From contig NC_068973.1 of assembly GCF_016808095.1 (NCBI RefSeq), forward strand, positions 27,198,077 through 27,262,076: a stretch of 64,000 nt of DNA. Reading direction: 5' to 3'. The notes below the pieces were generated by a model. The model was given only the letters and a program-made list of their open reading frames with translations. It did no database searches and was not told the origin of the DNA. The stretch's first letter is position 1. The number at the start of each line of letters is the position of its first letter. This stretch comes from Vigna angularis (lineage: Eukaryota; Streptophyta; Magnoliopsida; Fabales; Fabaceae). Of the stretch, positions 33,613 to 46,339 are shown one piece after another. The position numbers and the translations under genes are program-made.

Positions 33613-36600
33613 ATTGATGATATGAATATATTATAAGGTCAAAAATACATACTACAAAATTTTCAAAATATATCTCTTGATGATTCTAGCCAGAAGTTCA
33701 TAGTAGTTGATTTTGTATTAATTTTAACGAAATAAATAATATATTAATGTGATCAACTTTATAACTACACTCCAGTTTTACCTTTTGAGATTTGAATTTA
33801 ATAAACGTAGGTTTACGCCTATATTATTAATTAGATTCCTTAATTTCAAAAGGGAATTTTTTTACTACATTTACTCCTTTTAATTAAAAAATTACAATGC
33901 TCTGTATTTTCTTTAATATTTTAGTTGGAGTGAATAGGTATGTTTGAGTTTTTATAAAAAAAAATATCTTTTTTACAGAAATAAGCATATTTTAATTTTA
34001 CAATATATGTTTGTCTAATCTATTTATTTTTAAAATTTAAAACAAATCACGTAGACTTCTTATATAAGTTTTTTTTTTATTTCAAAAACACTTTTTCAAG
34101 TTTAAATAATTTCTTATTTTAAATATAATAGAACATTAAATATGAACATCTCTCTCAAGAGATATTGCAACTTACCTTAAATATTGTGAGCAATTAGCCT
34201 ATTTTACTTAAAGACATTAAAATCATTCCGATTTTTTCCTCTTCGTAAAGGATCATTTCACTCAAGGACAAAATGTAGTTGAGATTAAGAGATGCCATGT
34301 GGCTCTCCATTTTAATTATCTACAGCTAATTATATGCGCATTTATAATTATTAAATTGATTATAGTTTTAGTGGATAATATTCTTTCACCATATTCTCCC
34401 ATGGTTTTAATTTGTACAGATACAACAATTTTAATTTGTGAAATACTACTAGATATAATTTTTTTATGTAAATAAAATTTACAGCAAATCATCCACTTTT
34501 ATTTTCCGTATTTTTTTTATTTGATTATTTTCTCTTGATTTCTCAATTAGCCTTGACCTTGCATCTTGTTTCACGATAATGCATTGCCAGAAACCGTATC
34601 GGTAGAAATATACTACCTAAACATATTATTTCACACACTAGTTAGCATTTAGTAAATCTAGAAAAGTAAAATTATTTAATTGGAAATTGTGAAAGGTAAA
34701 AAGGTAATGAAAAAAAAAATAGTTTTACAGATAATAAATTTGATTTAGGGGATACTATTCAGCCTGTTGTTAGAAGAATATATAAGGTTTGTTTGTTGTG
34801 GTTCCAAACTTGTATTTGGAGCAATGAGTCCTACCAAACATTAACTAAAATAAAATTGGACGGTCGTGTCTATATTCAGGGATCAATTAGTTGTCGGCCA
34901 GAAGACACGAACAAAAATACTAAAATATTTAAAACCATCCCTTTACACTTCATTACCGACACACTATTCGCATTAATTATTTCCTTAAATTATGTCAGTT
35001 TTCAAATTTATTGAGCAGATTATGTAGCTAAACTCATCTCCTTCAATGACAATCTTAGATATATGAAAATGACAGAGTATATAAGGATGGTTAACTACTT
35101 AACTTGTTATTCAAATACAAAACACAAAATACAAAAATATGCTTAACGTGATTCTTAAAGTTTATGTGACACTCCCACGTATACAATCAAATAACTACTT
35201 TCTTCCATTTTATCCACCTAATTAAACTGCTAATATATATCTCTTCACGTCCAAACACGTAACATACAACTATACAAACAAGCTAAATTTGCAAACAAAA
35301 ATAAATATATATTTTCTTTTAATTAAATATATTAATACCATACTAAATTATTTTTAATAATGCTAATCTTTTTTTACTACAGATAGTTTAGTAACTATAT
35401 TCAACTTTCAAAACCTAACCACTCAAAAACATCTCCTACTTCAATACAAAACTTCCTCTTGCTTTCTTCTCAAAATGGAAACTATAAAATTGAAAAAATG
35501 AGTGAAAAAGAAGAAGAATTAACCCAAAATATTGGATAACAAGATTTCCACCCTAAGAAATTACAATGAAAATGGAAAAAGTAAGATTCATATTTTGTGG
35601 AGACAAATTACTTATTTTTCAATTTTGATTTAAACTTTAGAAATCTCGTTTATTAATTTTTTACTTTCTATCTATTTCACTAGTTACATCATATAATAAT
35701 TAGACTAAGGTTTAAACACAAACTAGATTTAATTCAAAATTTCAAAAATTAATCCATACCTTATATATCATACAAAGACTCAAATCTTTACATACACCAA
35801 TGTAACAAAAGTATAAAAAAAAAGTTTAAAACAAAACGCAAGTTGTTTCCTACACCAGAAAAAAAAAGTACTGTCTCTAACCCAATTAATCGATAATAAT
35901 AAATTGAAAATTAGAAAGTTATCTAAAAGTAAGGAGCTATTAATCTAACTAATTGAATAAAATGTATTTATTAAAACATGTAGGTGAATAGTTGAATAAT
36001 AAATACAAAACAAACCAAAAAATTATATATTTAACCAGTTAGTAGTAATCTCATGCAAAGAAATAACAGAATATATATTATTACTAATATATTTAACCTA
36101 AATTAGTAAGACGATAAACCAATAAAATTAACATGCATATAAATAAACGTGGATAACCCAGTATTTGAATTATTTCTTTATATGTTATATTAAACTTCAC
36201 GATATTTTAGAGATGAAAAACAGTACTACGACTTACTTTTACATTTATTTAACATAAGATAAAGTTTTGTATTTTAAGAAAAAGGAAAGTAAAAAGTAAA
36301 TAAAAGTAATATCAAATAAATGTAAAAAGTTTAGGTGTATGAAATAGTTATTTTTCCTTGGAAATAGACCCCACGTTACCGGAATTTATGATCATGGATT
36401 GTAATATGGAAAACAAAAGATATCAAGTTGACAACTTATGATAACTCTTTCAATTTTGTATCATACAATAATTTAATCTAGATACATAAATATTCAGTTT
36501 AATAAAAATATATAGAAACTGTTTAATTATGATTTACAGGTTATTTTTTACTATATTTATACAACAACACTGAAACTTTTATACTCTTAAAAAATATGTT

Positions 36601-38018
36601 ATATTGTTGTAATAATTGTGATAATTTTAATATTACTGTTCTACTCCACTTGGCATGCATGAGTATCTCCTATTGCACCCATGCAGACTCGTGTGTGGTG
36701 ATGCATCACACAATCAAACTAATAAAATGAGTGAGATGGTGGGTGATGTATATTTGTCAAAAAAAATATAGTTTGACTTTTGTTTATAATATTAAATTAG
36801 TTAAGTGGTTCTCTTAAAGAATTTTCCTCCTTTGGTAGTTGGGAAGGTATGGTTTGAAGAACACCATGCAGTCTACAATGACGGTGCTGTCGACGGAATT
36901 ATCATCAAATTATCTTTGTATACTTCTTATTTTGTCTATTTTAAACAAGTTTTATTAATTAGTGTTTTAAAAATCCCTATCAATAAATCAGTAAGTATGG
37001 ATTTAATAAATTACAGTCTTGTTTTATTTTTTCAGAAATTACCATAAAATAGCAGTAGGAAGAGAGTATATAGTTTTATTTTAGTTTACGCTTCCTATCA
37101 AACATTAAATAGAATAAATTAGAGAATAATAGTAAAAAAAAGTATTTATTTAATGCTTAAACGAGTTTTAAGTTCTTAGTTTATACGAAATCAATAAAAA
37201 TGAAATGACATTATTATAATCACTGCATTTTACATCAGCTACATATTCTATATATCTCTTTTTACACTGATAAAAGTTTTATCCAATGTAAAAGTTTCCT
37301 TTCAATGTAATTTAAGTTATTTAGTAACAATATATGTATTTGTTAAACTGAACATGTGTAGAATTACTTGGTAAACATTTTTTCTGTTTAACAGTCATTG
37401 ATCTCGTATTATATATTGACTAAAGTATTAATCATTTTTCATATAAAATGTCTGATTTAAAAATATTTTTGTTGAAAATACTTGTGGTAAGAAATTGAAA
37501 CGTGGATATACCCAATACACAGAAGAAAAGAACTTTACATAGAGATACTCACATGTTTGCCTCCTTAATGGACCAGCATTATAGTTGCAACTGTTCAACA
37601 CAAACAGATCTTAGACCAAGAATGTTCAACTTGATCACGTTCAGAGCCAAGAAAAGAAAAAAACAACAAGCATGTACACAACACTTGTACATTAGAGAAT
37701 TTTGGATTATATTATTCGTTTTTTATACTACTGCTTTATGTTAGTTTTCAATAAGAATATTTGAAAACACATTTTCTATAACGTTTTTAATACATTTCAT
37801 TATGAATTAAAATTTATTAAATATTATGAAACCATCAATAAAATTGAATAAAGAAGTAAAGTCATACAATTTTAGAGAAGACATTGAGGGCACCAATAAA
37901 GAAATTATATAGCTAGACATTTAGACTTATTTAAGCAGCATAAATTTGTCTCGTATAATCTGGTAGTTTGCTCAAGTCAAAATGTTGACCAGTTTATCTT
38001 GTTTAGTATCCCGCATTA

Positions 38019-38083
<65 letters not shown>

Positions 38084-38824
38084 GTAATAAATAATAAATG
38101 GTCTTTATTATTGAAATTAAGTAATTACTTTCATTTGTTATTTCGTCTATATCAATATTTACAATCTACATTTTATTTTATAGTCTACTTTAGTGTATGG
38201 TTTTTCATATTAATTTTTTATATATATTTATAATAAATAGTAAATAATTATTGTTTAATTATTTTAATTATTATATTTGTTCTCGAGGAGGCCTCACATG
38301 AATAATGTATTTGTTTTTATGATCTCTCATTTAATTCAATTTGGGACGTGTTCAGCATTCTCATAAATTTAACTAAGATGTTTCAAAACAAAATATATAT
38401 GTAATGACACTCTAACGTTTAAATTAGATAAACAAACAATAAATAACTTTGACCATCAAATTAGGTAAACAAACAATAAATAAATAATAAATATATGAAT
38501 ATTATCTTGTGAACCTTACTATGGTATCACCATAAATGAAAGGACTTAGATTATCTAGAGGTTAAAAAAATTTCTAGATAGTCTTAAAATAACCTTACTT
38601 GTTTATTTAATTCTTGATTAATTATGTTAACTTTACTTTAGGAAATCAACATGACCCAGGTATACGCAGTTATTACTACCGAGTGTTGTAATGGAGATGA
38701 TAACAACATTGTTTTGGCTTCAAAAAATTTGTAATAGAGATGATAAGAATATTATTTTGGCTTCGTAAAGTGCGACACTTATAATGAATTATTATTTTTA
38801 TATAATTGTTATATTAGTATTTTA
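33613..38824. other. AT-rich intergenic DNA, no gene seen
   Basis: Over 5 kb without a recognisable gene. It contains the (ATT)n tract at 38015-38083 and small duplications: aaacaaacaataaata near 38430 and 38468, and a ~44-bp duplication at 38690-38765 (ggagatgataa / attgttttggcttc). The frames at 34793, 36805 and 37502 are short and show no domain. Confidence 0.55.
38015..38083. repeat. (ATT)n microsatellite
   Basis: About 20 ATT units with one early interruption. Confidence 0.95.
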
Positions 38825-39276
38825 TGTATTATACCTCGTGATCGACCGACTGTCAGATACACCAATCAGGAAAGGTAAATATCATTAATGACCAATTAAT
38901 ACGTTTAATGACCATATTAAATGCAAATATACGCTTGACAGGTCATATCGCACAAAAATATAATATTAATGGATAATTAGCAGGTATATTAGCAAGTATT
39001 ATTGGATTTATTGTCATATCAAATATGAATTAATGAGCTTAATTGCTATAAACCCTATAAATATAGAGTTAATGTCCAGGTAAAGGGACTTTTGATCTAT
39101 GATAATAAAATATAGTTCAATTCATTAAATCGCTCTTAACTTGAGCGTCAGAGTGCCTTTTGCAGGTTCCTCCTCCTCTTGCACAAAGTGACAACCAATC
39201 GATCTAAACTGGAACGTAAAAGCAGAGCACACAGGTCGAAGGTCAGTGTCTCGGTCTCACAAACCCCACCGAAACA
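38825..39276 (+). repeat. 5' LTR of the gag-only element
   Basis: 452 bp, TGTATTATACC...CCGAAACA. A TATA-like box (tataaatatag) begins at 39056. It differs from the 3' LTR by many scattered substitutions and a 12-base gap (ctatttatgact-like insertion near 41521 in the 3' copy), so insertion is not recent. Confidence 0.9.
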
Positions 39277-39279
39277 TTT

Positions 39280-39295
39280 TGGCGCCCACCGTCGG
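39280..39295 (+). other. Primer-binding site of the gag-only element
   Basis: tggcgcccaccgtcgg follows the 5' LTR after a three-base spacer, the tggcgcc-type site common in plant Tat-lineage gypsy elements. I cannot assign the priming tRNA with confidence. Confidence 0.6.
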
Positions 39296-39338
39296 ACCGA
39301 GAGCAAGCTGAAGACACCCAATGGTGACCACGTGAAAT

Positions 39339-40586
39339 ATGGAAGAGCAGAGCACCAGAGATTTAATCAAAGAGTTACAAGCCCAGATTGAGGCACAAGC
39401 GCAGACCATACAAGCGCAAGCACATGCACAGCAAGAGATGCAGCGGAGGCATGCAGAGGAGATGGCGGCGCTAAGGGCCGAACGGGTTCCTCCCGAGCGG
39501 TCCGCCTCAAATCGAGAGAATGACAACGAAGCAAGCCATAATCACGCCAACCCGAACGGTCGGGGTAGAAGGGAACCAACACCCCTGTAGACCGTTCGGC
39601 CTACCAGTTTATCATTACTTCCCTTTACGGCGACCATCATGCAAACTCCAATGCCAGAAAAAACTACGCCCGCATTGGGTAAGTATGATGGTTCAGCTGA
39701 TCCGGAAGATCACCTAAGGACGTTTGGTAATGCAATGACATTTTATACAAACAACGATCCGGTCATGTGCAGAGCCTTCTCATTATCACTTAAGGAAGAA
39801 TGGTACAACACTCTTCGTCCGAACATAGTGGATTGTTTCGCCACTGTGGAAAGCCTCTTCAGAAGGCAATACGCCTCCAATCGGAAATAGGAGATAACAC
39901 CTGCAGAATTGGTAAATACTAAACAGGAGAAAGGGGAAACTTTGAAGGCCTTTATGAAAAGGTATACCGAAACTGCACAACGAGTTAAATAGGTCAATCA
40001 CTCTTTTATCATTAACAATTTGCCTACATGTTTAAGGCTAGGATACTTTACTGAAAAATTGTATGCACGACCACCAAAAATGATGGAAGAGCTCCAAGAG
40101 AGAGCAGCTGAGTTCATCCGTATGGAGGAGATGCGATTGTCACAAAGGAAGCGGCAACAAGAGGCTGATGTACGCGGGAGTAGAAGGGACGACAAGAGAT
40201 CGTTTGACAGTAATGATAAAAGCGGGGAGCTTCCTCGAACGTTCAAGTTTCACCATTATACCGCCCTCAATGCACCTAAGGAAAAAGTTCTTGAAGAAGC
40301 CTTAAACGCGGAACTTCTCACACCTCGAAGGAAACCATCTCCAAAAAATGCAGATGAAAGGAAGAGTTGCCGGTACCATCAAAATCATGGACACACTACA
40401 GAAGACTACATCACACTAAAAAATGAAATAGAGAGTCTCATTCGAGCGGGACACCTCTGTAGGTTTATAAAGGAAACAAGAAGTCTCCCTAGGGAAGGAT
40501 ATTTACGAAGAAGTCCTGAGCGGACATATAGGAAGGATGAGCGGAGGCGGAGCTATAGCCGCAGTCCAAGTCGTCATCGTGAATGA
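39339..40586 (+). pseudogene. gag: Retrotransposon gag pseudogene with three TAG stops
   Basis: One frame of 416 codons is interrupted only by TAG at 39588-39590, 39888-39890 and 39990-39992. It begins MEEQSTRDLIKELQAQIEAQ, a Gln/Ala-rich coiled-coil stretch (39350-39480). The capsid domain follows (YDGSADPEDHLRTF, EEWYNTLRP, FRRQYASNRK, ETLKAFMKRY), then a basic region and a zinc-knuckle-like CRYHQNHGHTTEDY near 40370, whose last ligand Cys is Tyr here. The C-terminal end is Arg/Ser-rich. In relatives this protein forms the particle. All three stops are TAG, as CAG-to-TAG transitions would give. Confidence 0.85.
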
Positions 40587-40795
40587 TCGGTCCGTGGATT
40601 TATCAACTGAGGAGAAGCATCCAAAACTTTATTAATTAATGTCATGATTAAATTCAATTTCATTTGATTTAGACTCTTGTTCTTGTCTTATGTTTTCATT
40701 ATGGAATAAATTAAGCCTAGTCATTCATGCTCAGTCACTGTTTGCTAACTTTGTTAAAGCTCGTATTCGATGACGAAGTCTCTCAGGAAGAGTTT

Positions 40796-41220
40796 GAAGT
40801 TAAAGACCAAGAGGTAAATCCCTCTCGTCCAGATTGAAGACAAAGACCGAGCGGTAAATCTCACTCGGCCGAGAGGTAAACTTCTCTCGTTGAAGTTAAA
40901 GACCAAGAGGTAAATCCCTCTTGGCCGAAAGGTAAATCCCTCTCGTCAAGATTGAAGACAAAGACCGAGTGGTAAATCCCACTCGGCCGAGAGGTAAACT
41001 CTTCTCATTGAAGTTAAAGACCAAGAGGTAAATCCCTTTTGGCCGAGAGGTAAATCCCTCTCGTCAAGATTGAAGACAAAGACCGAGCGGTAAATCCCAC
41101 TCGGCCAAGAGGTAAACTCCTCTCGTTGAAGTTAAAGACCAAGAGGTAAATCCCTCTTGACCGAGAGGTAAATCCCTCTCGTCAAGATTGAAGACTAAGA
41201 CCGAGCGGTTTACATTCTCA
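40796..41220 (+). repeat. 118-bp minisatellite in the retroelement
   Basis: gaagttaaagaccaagaggtaaatccctc starts at about 40796, 40892, 41010 and 41128; the last two intervals are 118 bp and the first is shortened to 96. Each unit contains sub-repeats gaccgag-ggtaaatcccactcgg and gagaggtaaatccctctcg, which are partial inverted repeats. It lies between gag and the polypurine tract. Confidence 0.9.
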
Positions 41221-41412
41221 TCAACCAGGAAGCTCTGATAACAAGGACTAAGTGTCAAGTATGCAGCCAATCAGCTGTATAGTACAAATGACAAAGATTC
41301 AGTATGTGAAATCGTTCGACCCAAAAAGATACAACAACCTCCCTCAAACTCATAAGTTCTATAGTTAACCTCGGCTAAAGCCACACGGTTAACTCGAACT
41401 TGGGGGGCTTAG

Positions 41413-41876
41413 TGTACTATACCTCATGACCGACCGGCTATCAGATACACCAATACGGAAAGATAAATATCATTAATGGTCAATTAATACGTTTAATGGC
41501 CATATTAAATGCGAATATACGCTATTTATGACTGATTGACAAGTCATATTGCACAAGAATATGATATTAATGGACAGTTAGTAGGTATATTAGCAAGTAT
41601 TATTGGATTTATTGTCTATCAAATATGAATAAATGAGCTTAATTGCTGTAAACCCTATAAATATAGAGTTAATACTCAGGTAAAGAGACTTTTGATCTAT
41701 GATAATAAAATATAGTCCAATTCATTAAACCGCTCCTAACTTGAATGTCGGAATACCTTTTGCAGGTACATCTCTCTCTTGCACAAAGTGACAACCCATC
41801 GATCTAAACTGAAATGTACAAACGGAGTACACAGATCGAAAGTCGGTGTCTCGGTCTCACAAACCCCACCGAAACA
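41413..41876 (+). repeat. 3' LTR of the gag-only element
   Basis: 464 bp, TGTACTATACC...CCGAAACA, preceded by polypurine ggggggcttag at 41402-41412. The reading frame 41736-41975 (-) is not real. Confidence 0.9.
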
Positions 41877-44430
41877 TTTTGTAATTATGTGATTTGTTAA
41901 TCGATAAATTTTATATGATTTCATTGCTCTCAACGTATCCTTGATAAGATAAAACAGGAAGGGATTGAATTGCATTTTGACGTTAGAAAAATTGATTATT
42001 TGTAATAGAGTTTACATAATGATGAATAACATTAAAAGAGTGCGTGAAAAGATAGAAAAAAATGATAATTGAATTTATTGAGGATGGGTTGGGCGGTGAG
42101 CATGATGAAAAAAAGAATGTAACTTTTTTGAGCCAAACTTATCTGAGCATTAAAGCTGTTATAGTTATTGAACACTAGTTGTGTTCATACTTATTAGTTG
42201 AGGCCGGAGAAGTGGTCACCGGCCACCTCGCTTTCAAGTTTTATCCCTAACATAATACAACAAAGCACTCATTTCAATTCTCTCGTACAACAACTATTCC
42301 CACTTTGTTTCTTCTCACCAAAACTCATATATACCCTCTTCTCTCCGATAACACACACCTAAAATTAATTATCATTAACTTAATATTATTTCTAAACCAA
42401 TTCTTATTTTTCTAAAATTTAAAAACATATATCACTTTCGTATAAAGAGTTTCTGTATTAATAAAATTACCATTTTAATATGGATTCATAAACATAGATC
42501 ACATGCAAGACATTCTGTTTACTTTTAACAAATTCATATAATAAAACTCCCATTAAAATAATATCTTTAAATTAAGGTAAAATTTATCTTAATCCGAACA
42601 TTTAAAAAAAAAAAAAAAACTATGTACCGACTGCTGCACGAATTGGTTGCGGGTATTGAATGCAAATCAAAGAAACATGGTAGACTTAAAAGCGCATGTA
42701 TGATGTATGATGTATGATGTGATCCGACTGATGCTACGCCTTGAACCATAAACAAATTTTGAAACATATAATCCAACAACACAGTGGTTGGAGAGTTAGC
42801 AATGATGGTGTGTGGTGACTTCTGTTTCATGTGTAGATTTAGTTTAGGTTCTGTATGATCAAAGGTTTTGAACCTGACAATGTTGTCCCAAAGTTACAGT
42901 GAAAACTGCCCAAGGAGAGAGGTTTGGTTCAGGGTAAAAGAGTAAATACGTCAAAAGATTTTAAGAAAACTTATGCTGAAAACTGAATCAATCAGTTATC
43001 AGTTACAAGTGACAATCACAACCTTTGAATATTTAGTTGATATATCGAATGGTTATAAGATACTTCTTCTCTCTAAACCATATGTCTAACTTCCTCCCTC
43101 TCGTCAGCACCTTCACAATAATGCCAACAAAGAAAACCAAGTTAATATTGTTTATTAGGGAAATTGAAAAAACTGTAGTAAAGGTTGAAAAATATACACG
43201 AAATGATCATATACAGAAATTACGAAAGTAATTAAGAAAAATAAAATAAAAAAAAATAAATTATTATTTTCTTTTATCGATTTCTAAATAAGTATTCATG
43301 TACAAAAATTAAATGATAATCGAATAGAAACATAAATATAAATTAGACTATTTATTCTTAGTGGAACACTTTTAAGGGATTGTAAAGGTATAACGTGAGG
43401 AAATTTACTTTGAACGCTTGCGGATCAACAGGTTTATTGGATAAATCTGTAAATTGAAAGCAAGAGAAAATAGATAATAACTTAACGAGATCATCTTCAA
43501 GTTTATTTTTAATTAAATTACAATAAGCTTTTTATATGTTTTGTAGATTCATGAAATGTAATATTGTCGACATATTATCGCAAAAAGTTACAAAAGGAAT
43601 AGGAATGAAGATATATCCAAGCAAGTATTAGTTATATAAAATATATGTTCGACAAGCCTTCAAACTCGGAGAGATTATCAAACAATTCTTCTCCATCATT
43701 GCACAGTGTGCAAGATTGATCCATAGGAGATGATGCAAGTTTCGAATCTAAGATGTTATTGTAGAATAGTAGGTTAAGACTATATTTTCTTTGAACAAGG
43801 CAATATATCAGTAGATAGACAAACCTCTAATCCTAAGAAATGAAGGAAGAGGACCATTGTCCTTCATTCCAAAACTGTCTTTCTACAACATCATTTTTTT
43901 TTCAAGTATCAATTCGTCATTGGTGTAAGCAAGAATGGCAAACAAAGAAGAACTTGCAATTTTTATAGATAAAAATTAACCCCTTTGAATAAAACAGAAA
44001 TATATAAGTGGAAATTACACAACAAGAAATGGTTTAAGTACCAGATGGAATTTTACTAACAACATTTGTTCTGTCAATATCGACGAATATTTTTGTTAAT
44101 AATTTTACATAATTTAGTACTAATGGATATATTCATCAATAACATATCGATGAATAAATTTGTTGATAATAGAGGTTATGTAGGTTCATTAGTAGATTCG
44201 TAGTACATAAATTTTTATCATTGAATTAGAGTCCGCAACTGAGTGATGAGCCACTGGAGACCAACGTGACTAGTCAGTAAAGAATACATCGTGATTAGCC
44301 ACTACAAATTACCCTAAAAGCTATCGTGGCGAGCACAATTGTAATGGCCCTCAAAGAGCATTGCATGTGGAGAGACTTATGATCAGAGATGATTATGATT
44401 GGCGAGCACTACCACTATCCACTAAATATA
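41877..44430. other. Intergenic DNA, no gene seen
   Basis: 42180-42360 is pyrimidine-rich and promoter-like but leads to no coding exon. 42698-42722 has four tandem tatgatg units. A poly-A of about 16 lies at 42603-42619. Frames at 42567-42830 (-) and 43037-43231 (+) have no recognisable domain. Confidence 0.5.
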
Positions 44431-45387
44431 CACTAGTACAAAAACATTGTATAAACTTAGCGTTTTTCGGTCTTTCACGTCGAATTCGAGATCGACATCA
44501 TATCGGGAGACGTTAAATTGACATCGAACATAATACAATTTGACATAAAGCAAATTAGCATCGAATTTTGTCAATATTCGACGTTAATCAATTTTTTTGT
44601 TTTTTTAATTAATTGTGATACTTTTTTATAACTCTACGAGACGTGAAAAGCAGAAAAATAATAAATTTCAGTTTTCTGTATTTTATAAAGCATGAACTAT
44701 GAATGTGTAGTGTAATATCAACAAGAAACAACAATAACAAACAACAAACAAGTTCAACCAAACAACAACAACAAATAGGTTCAACCAAACAACAACAACA
44801 AACAATTTCAACAAAAAAAAAAACAAGTAATAAGTTCTTCAAAACGAAAACTAACCTTCAAAATATGGGTTCATCTGAATAAAGTGTTGCCACCAGTAAG
44901 AGAGAAAGCAGAATGTGCCAATGAAGGACAAGAACACGAAAATAATCGATCAAAACAAACGAAAATCATACCTAAAGTAGTTAATTAACATGCATTTGTA
45001 ACAAATGAAAGAAAAATTACATGTGATGGTTGTCAAACTTCGTTCCAGTAAAGCTTGAGCAGAGAAGAGGGTATCGCGCGCTAAGATAAAGTGAATGAAT
45101 TTTCAATCTCCCGCTCAATTTTTTTATTGAATTCGCTAACCTTTTAGCGTCTAACGTTGGGGCATTCGACGTTTTATATCCTTTTGACGTCTTTTAGGGA
45201 ATTCGACATTTTGCGCCAAACATTTTGGCAAAATTTACCCAATATAACAAATTTGACGTCGAATTACAATTCTAAACGACGTCTAATAATTGCATTTATT
45301 TACAAAAATGTCATCGGTCATTTTTAACGTTGGTTTCAATGGTTGGAAGTTGAACGTGAAACGTTATACGTTGTTTTTGCACTAGTG
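44431..45387. mobile_element. CACTA family A, copy 2 (957 bp), TSD ATA
   Basis: CACTAGTACAAAAACATTG at the left; the right end reversed is CACTAGTGCAAAAACAACG. ATA flanks both sides (44428-44430 and 45388-45390). It shares with copy 1 the interior order tcgaattttgtcaatattcgacgtt, ttaattaattgtga, ttataaagcatgaactatga, the caacaacaaacaagttcaac array and agtgaatgaattttcaatctc. Shorter than copy 1 through loss in the right half. No transposase. Confidence 0.9.
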
Positions 45388-45680
45388 ATAGCCACTATTA
45401 GCCACCTTGTCGCAACAATGAGTAGATAAATTTGGCAAGCTTATGAGTTCCCTTTGTTATTGCTTCATTTCTTCCTAAACTCCATTAATCATTGAAATTA
45501 ACATACTCCATATGTTAATTTGGCAACCTTAAGTGTCATTTGTGATCATCGTTGGTGCAATTCGTTAGAGGGCTTCTTCAATGTCCTTCATTGGTGGCCC
45601 TCCTTTTTTTAGTTTTCTAGGTAAGTTTCTTTGTCTTTAATTATGAAGTTTGAGTTTGCGTTTAATTCTTATTTGCAACC

Positions 45681-45755
45681 ATATTTTTAGTGTTTAAGCA
45701 ATCATATTTTTAGTGTTTAAGCAATCATATTTTTAGTGTTTAAGTAATCATATTT
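45681..45755. repeat. 23-bp tandem repeat, three copies
   Basis: Unit atatttttagtgtttaagcaatc at 45681, 45704 and 45727, nearly identical, with a partial fourth. Confidence 0.93.
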
Positions 45756-45809
45756 CCATTGTTCATTACTTTGTTTAGTTGACCCACAATGAAAAAACCA
45801 CATATTAGA

Positions 45810-45995
45810 CTAGTGTAAGTGACAACATGAAAAGAAATTCCCTTTAGAATAGAAATTACAAACCTTAGTGACAATGTTACATTTGCATAGACCATCAATG
45901 AGTGTATTGTACATTTTGAAATTAGGCTTAATAAACCTTCCTTCAGTCATTATTAACAATTGAATGACAACAGTAAGGACCACGTTATTTCTCAA
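45810..45995 (-). pseudogene. PPR gene fragment, RFL-like
   Basis: The minus-strand translation contains RFIKPNFKMYNTLIDGLCK followed by CNIVTKVCNFYSKG. This is almost a complete 35-residue pentatricopeptide motif (xPNxxxYNTLIDGLCKxxxVxEAxxLYSxM). PPR proteins bind organelle RNA one base per repeat; this wording is typical of the restorer-of-fertility-like P-class group. The preceding VVIQLLIMTEG looks like the end of another repeat. There is no long frame around it and no further clear motif, so it is a relic, not a gene. Confidence 0.72.
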
Positions 45996-46273
45996 GTATT
46001 GTCAGACCTGCTAAAAGTTTGGAAATGAAGTTTGCATTACTCCTACTGATAACGACAAATCAATTTGCTAGTTTAAATTAAAAAAGACCCTTTTAACCAT
46101 TTAGTCATGTTCTACGAGCTATATGGAACTCTTGCAACATATTTTGATGATGAGGATGTTGTTTATCTCAAATTCTTTCCTTTTTCACCCACATGCAGGG
46201 CTAAAATTTGGTTGCAATCTCATCAAATTAAAGCTTAACAAGTTGGAATGAGGAGGAGAAAAAGTGTTTATCA

Positions 46274-46339
46274 AGATTCTTCCTACCTTCCAAATACATC
46301 AATGCAAAAGATTCTTCCTACCTTCCAAATACATCAATG
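46274..46339. repeat. 35-bp tandem duplication
   Basis: agattcttcctaccttccaa and the following atacatcaatg are repeated exactly with a 35-bp period; the second copy starts at 46309. Confidence 0.9.

Larger units (their letters stand above)
38825..41876 (+). mobile_element. Gag-only Ty3/gypsy-type retroelement with both LTRs
   Basis: Two LTRs (38825-39276 and 41413-41876) share nearly all words from TGTA-TATACCTC to CCCCACCGAAACA. Between them lie a primer-binding site (tggcgcccaccgtcgg, 39280-39295), a broken gag frame, a 118-bp minisatellite and a polypurine tract (ggggggcttag) just before the 3' LTR. Flanks tttta and ttttg agree at 4 of 5. There is no protease, RT or integrase in the 2.1-kb interior, so it depended on a partner element (LARD-like). 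The gag style (CRYHQNHGHTTED) resembles Tat/Ogre-related gypsy elements. Confidence 0.9.

Noticed and set aside
37982..38233. A poly-Tyr frame
   Set aside because: Translation of the (ATT)n microsatellite.
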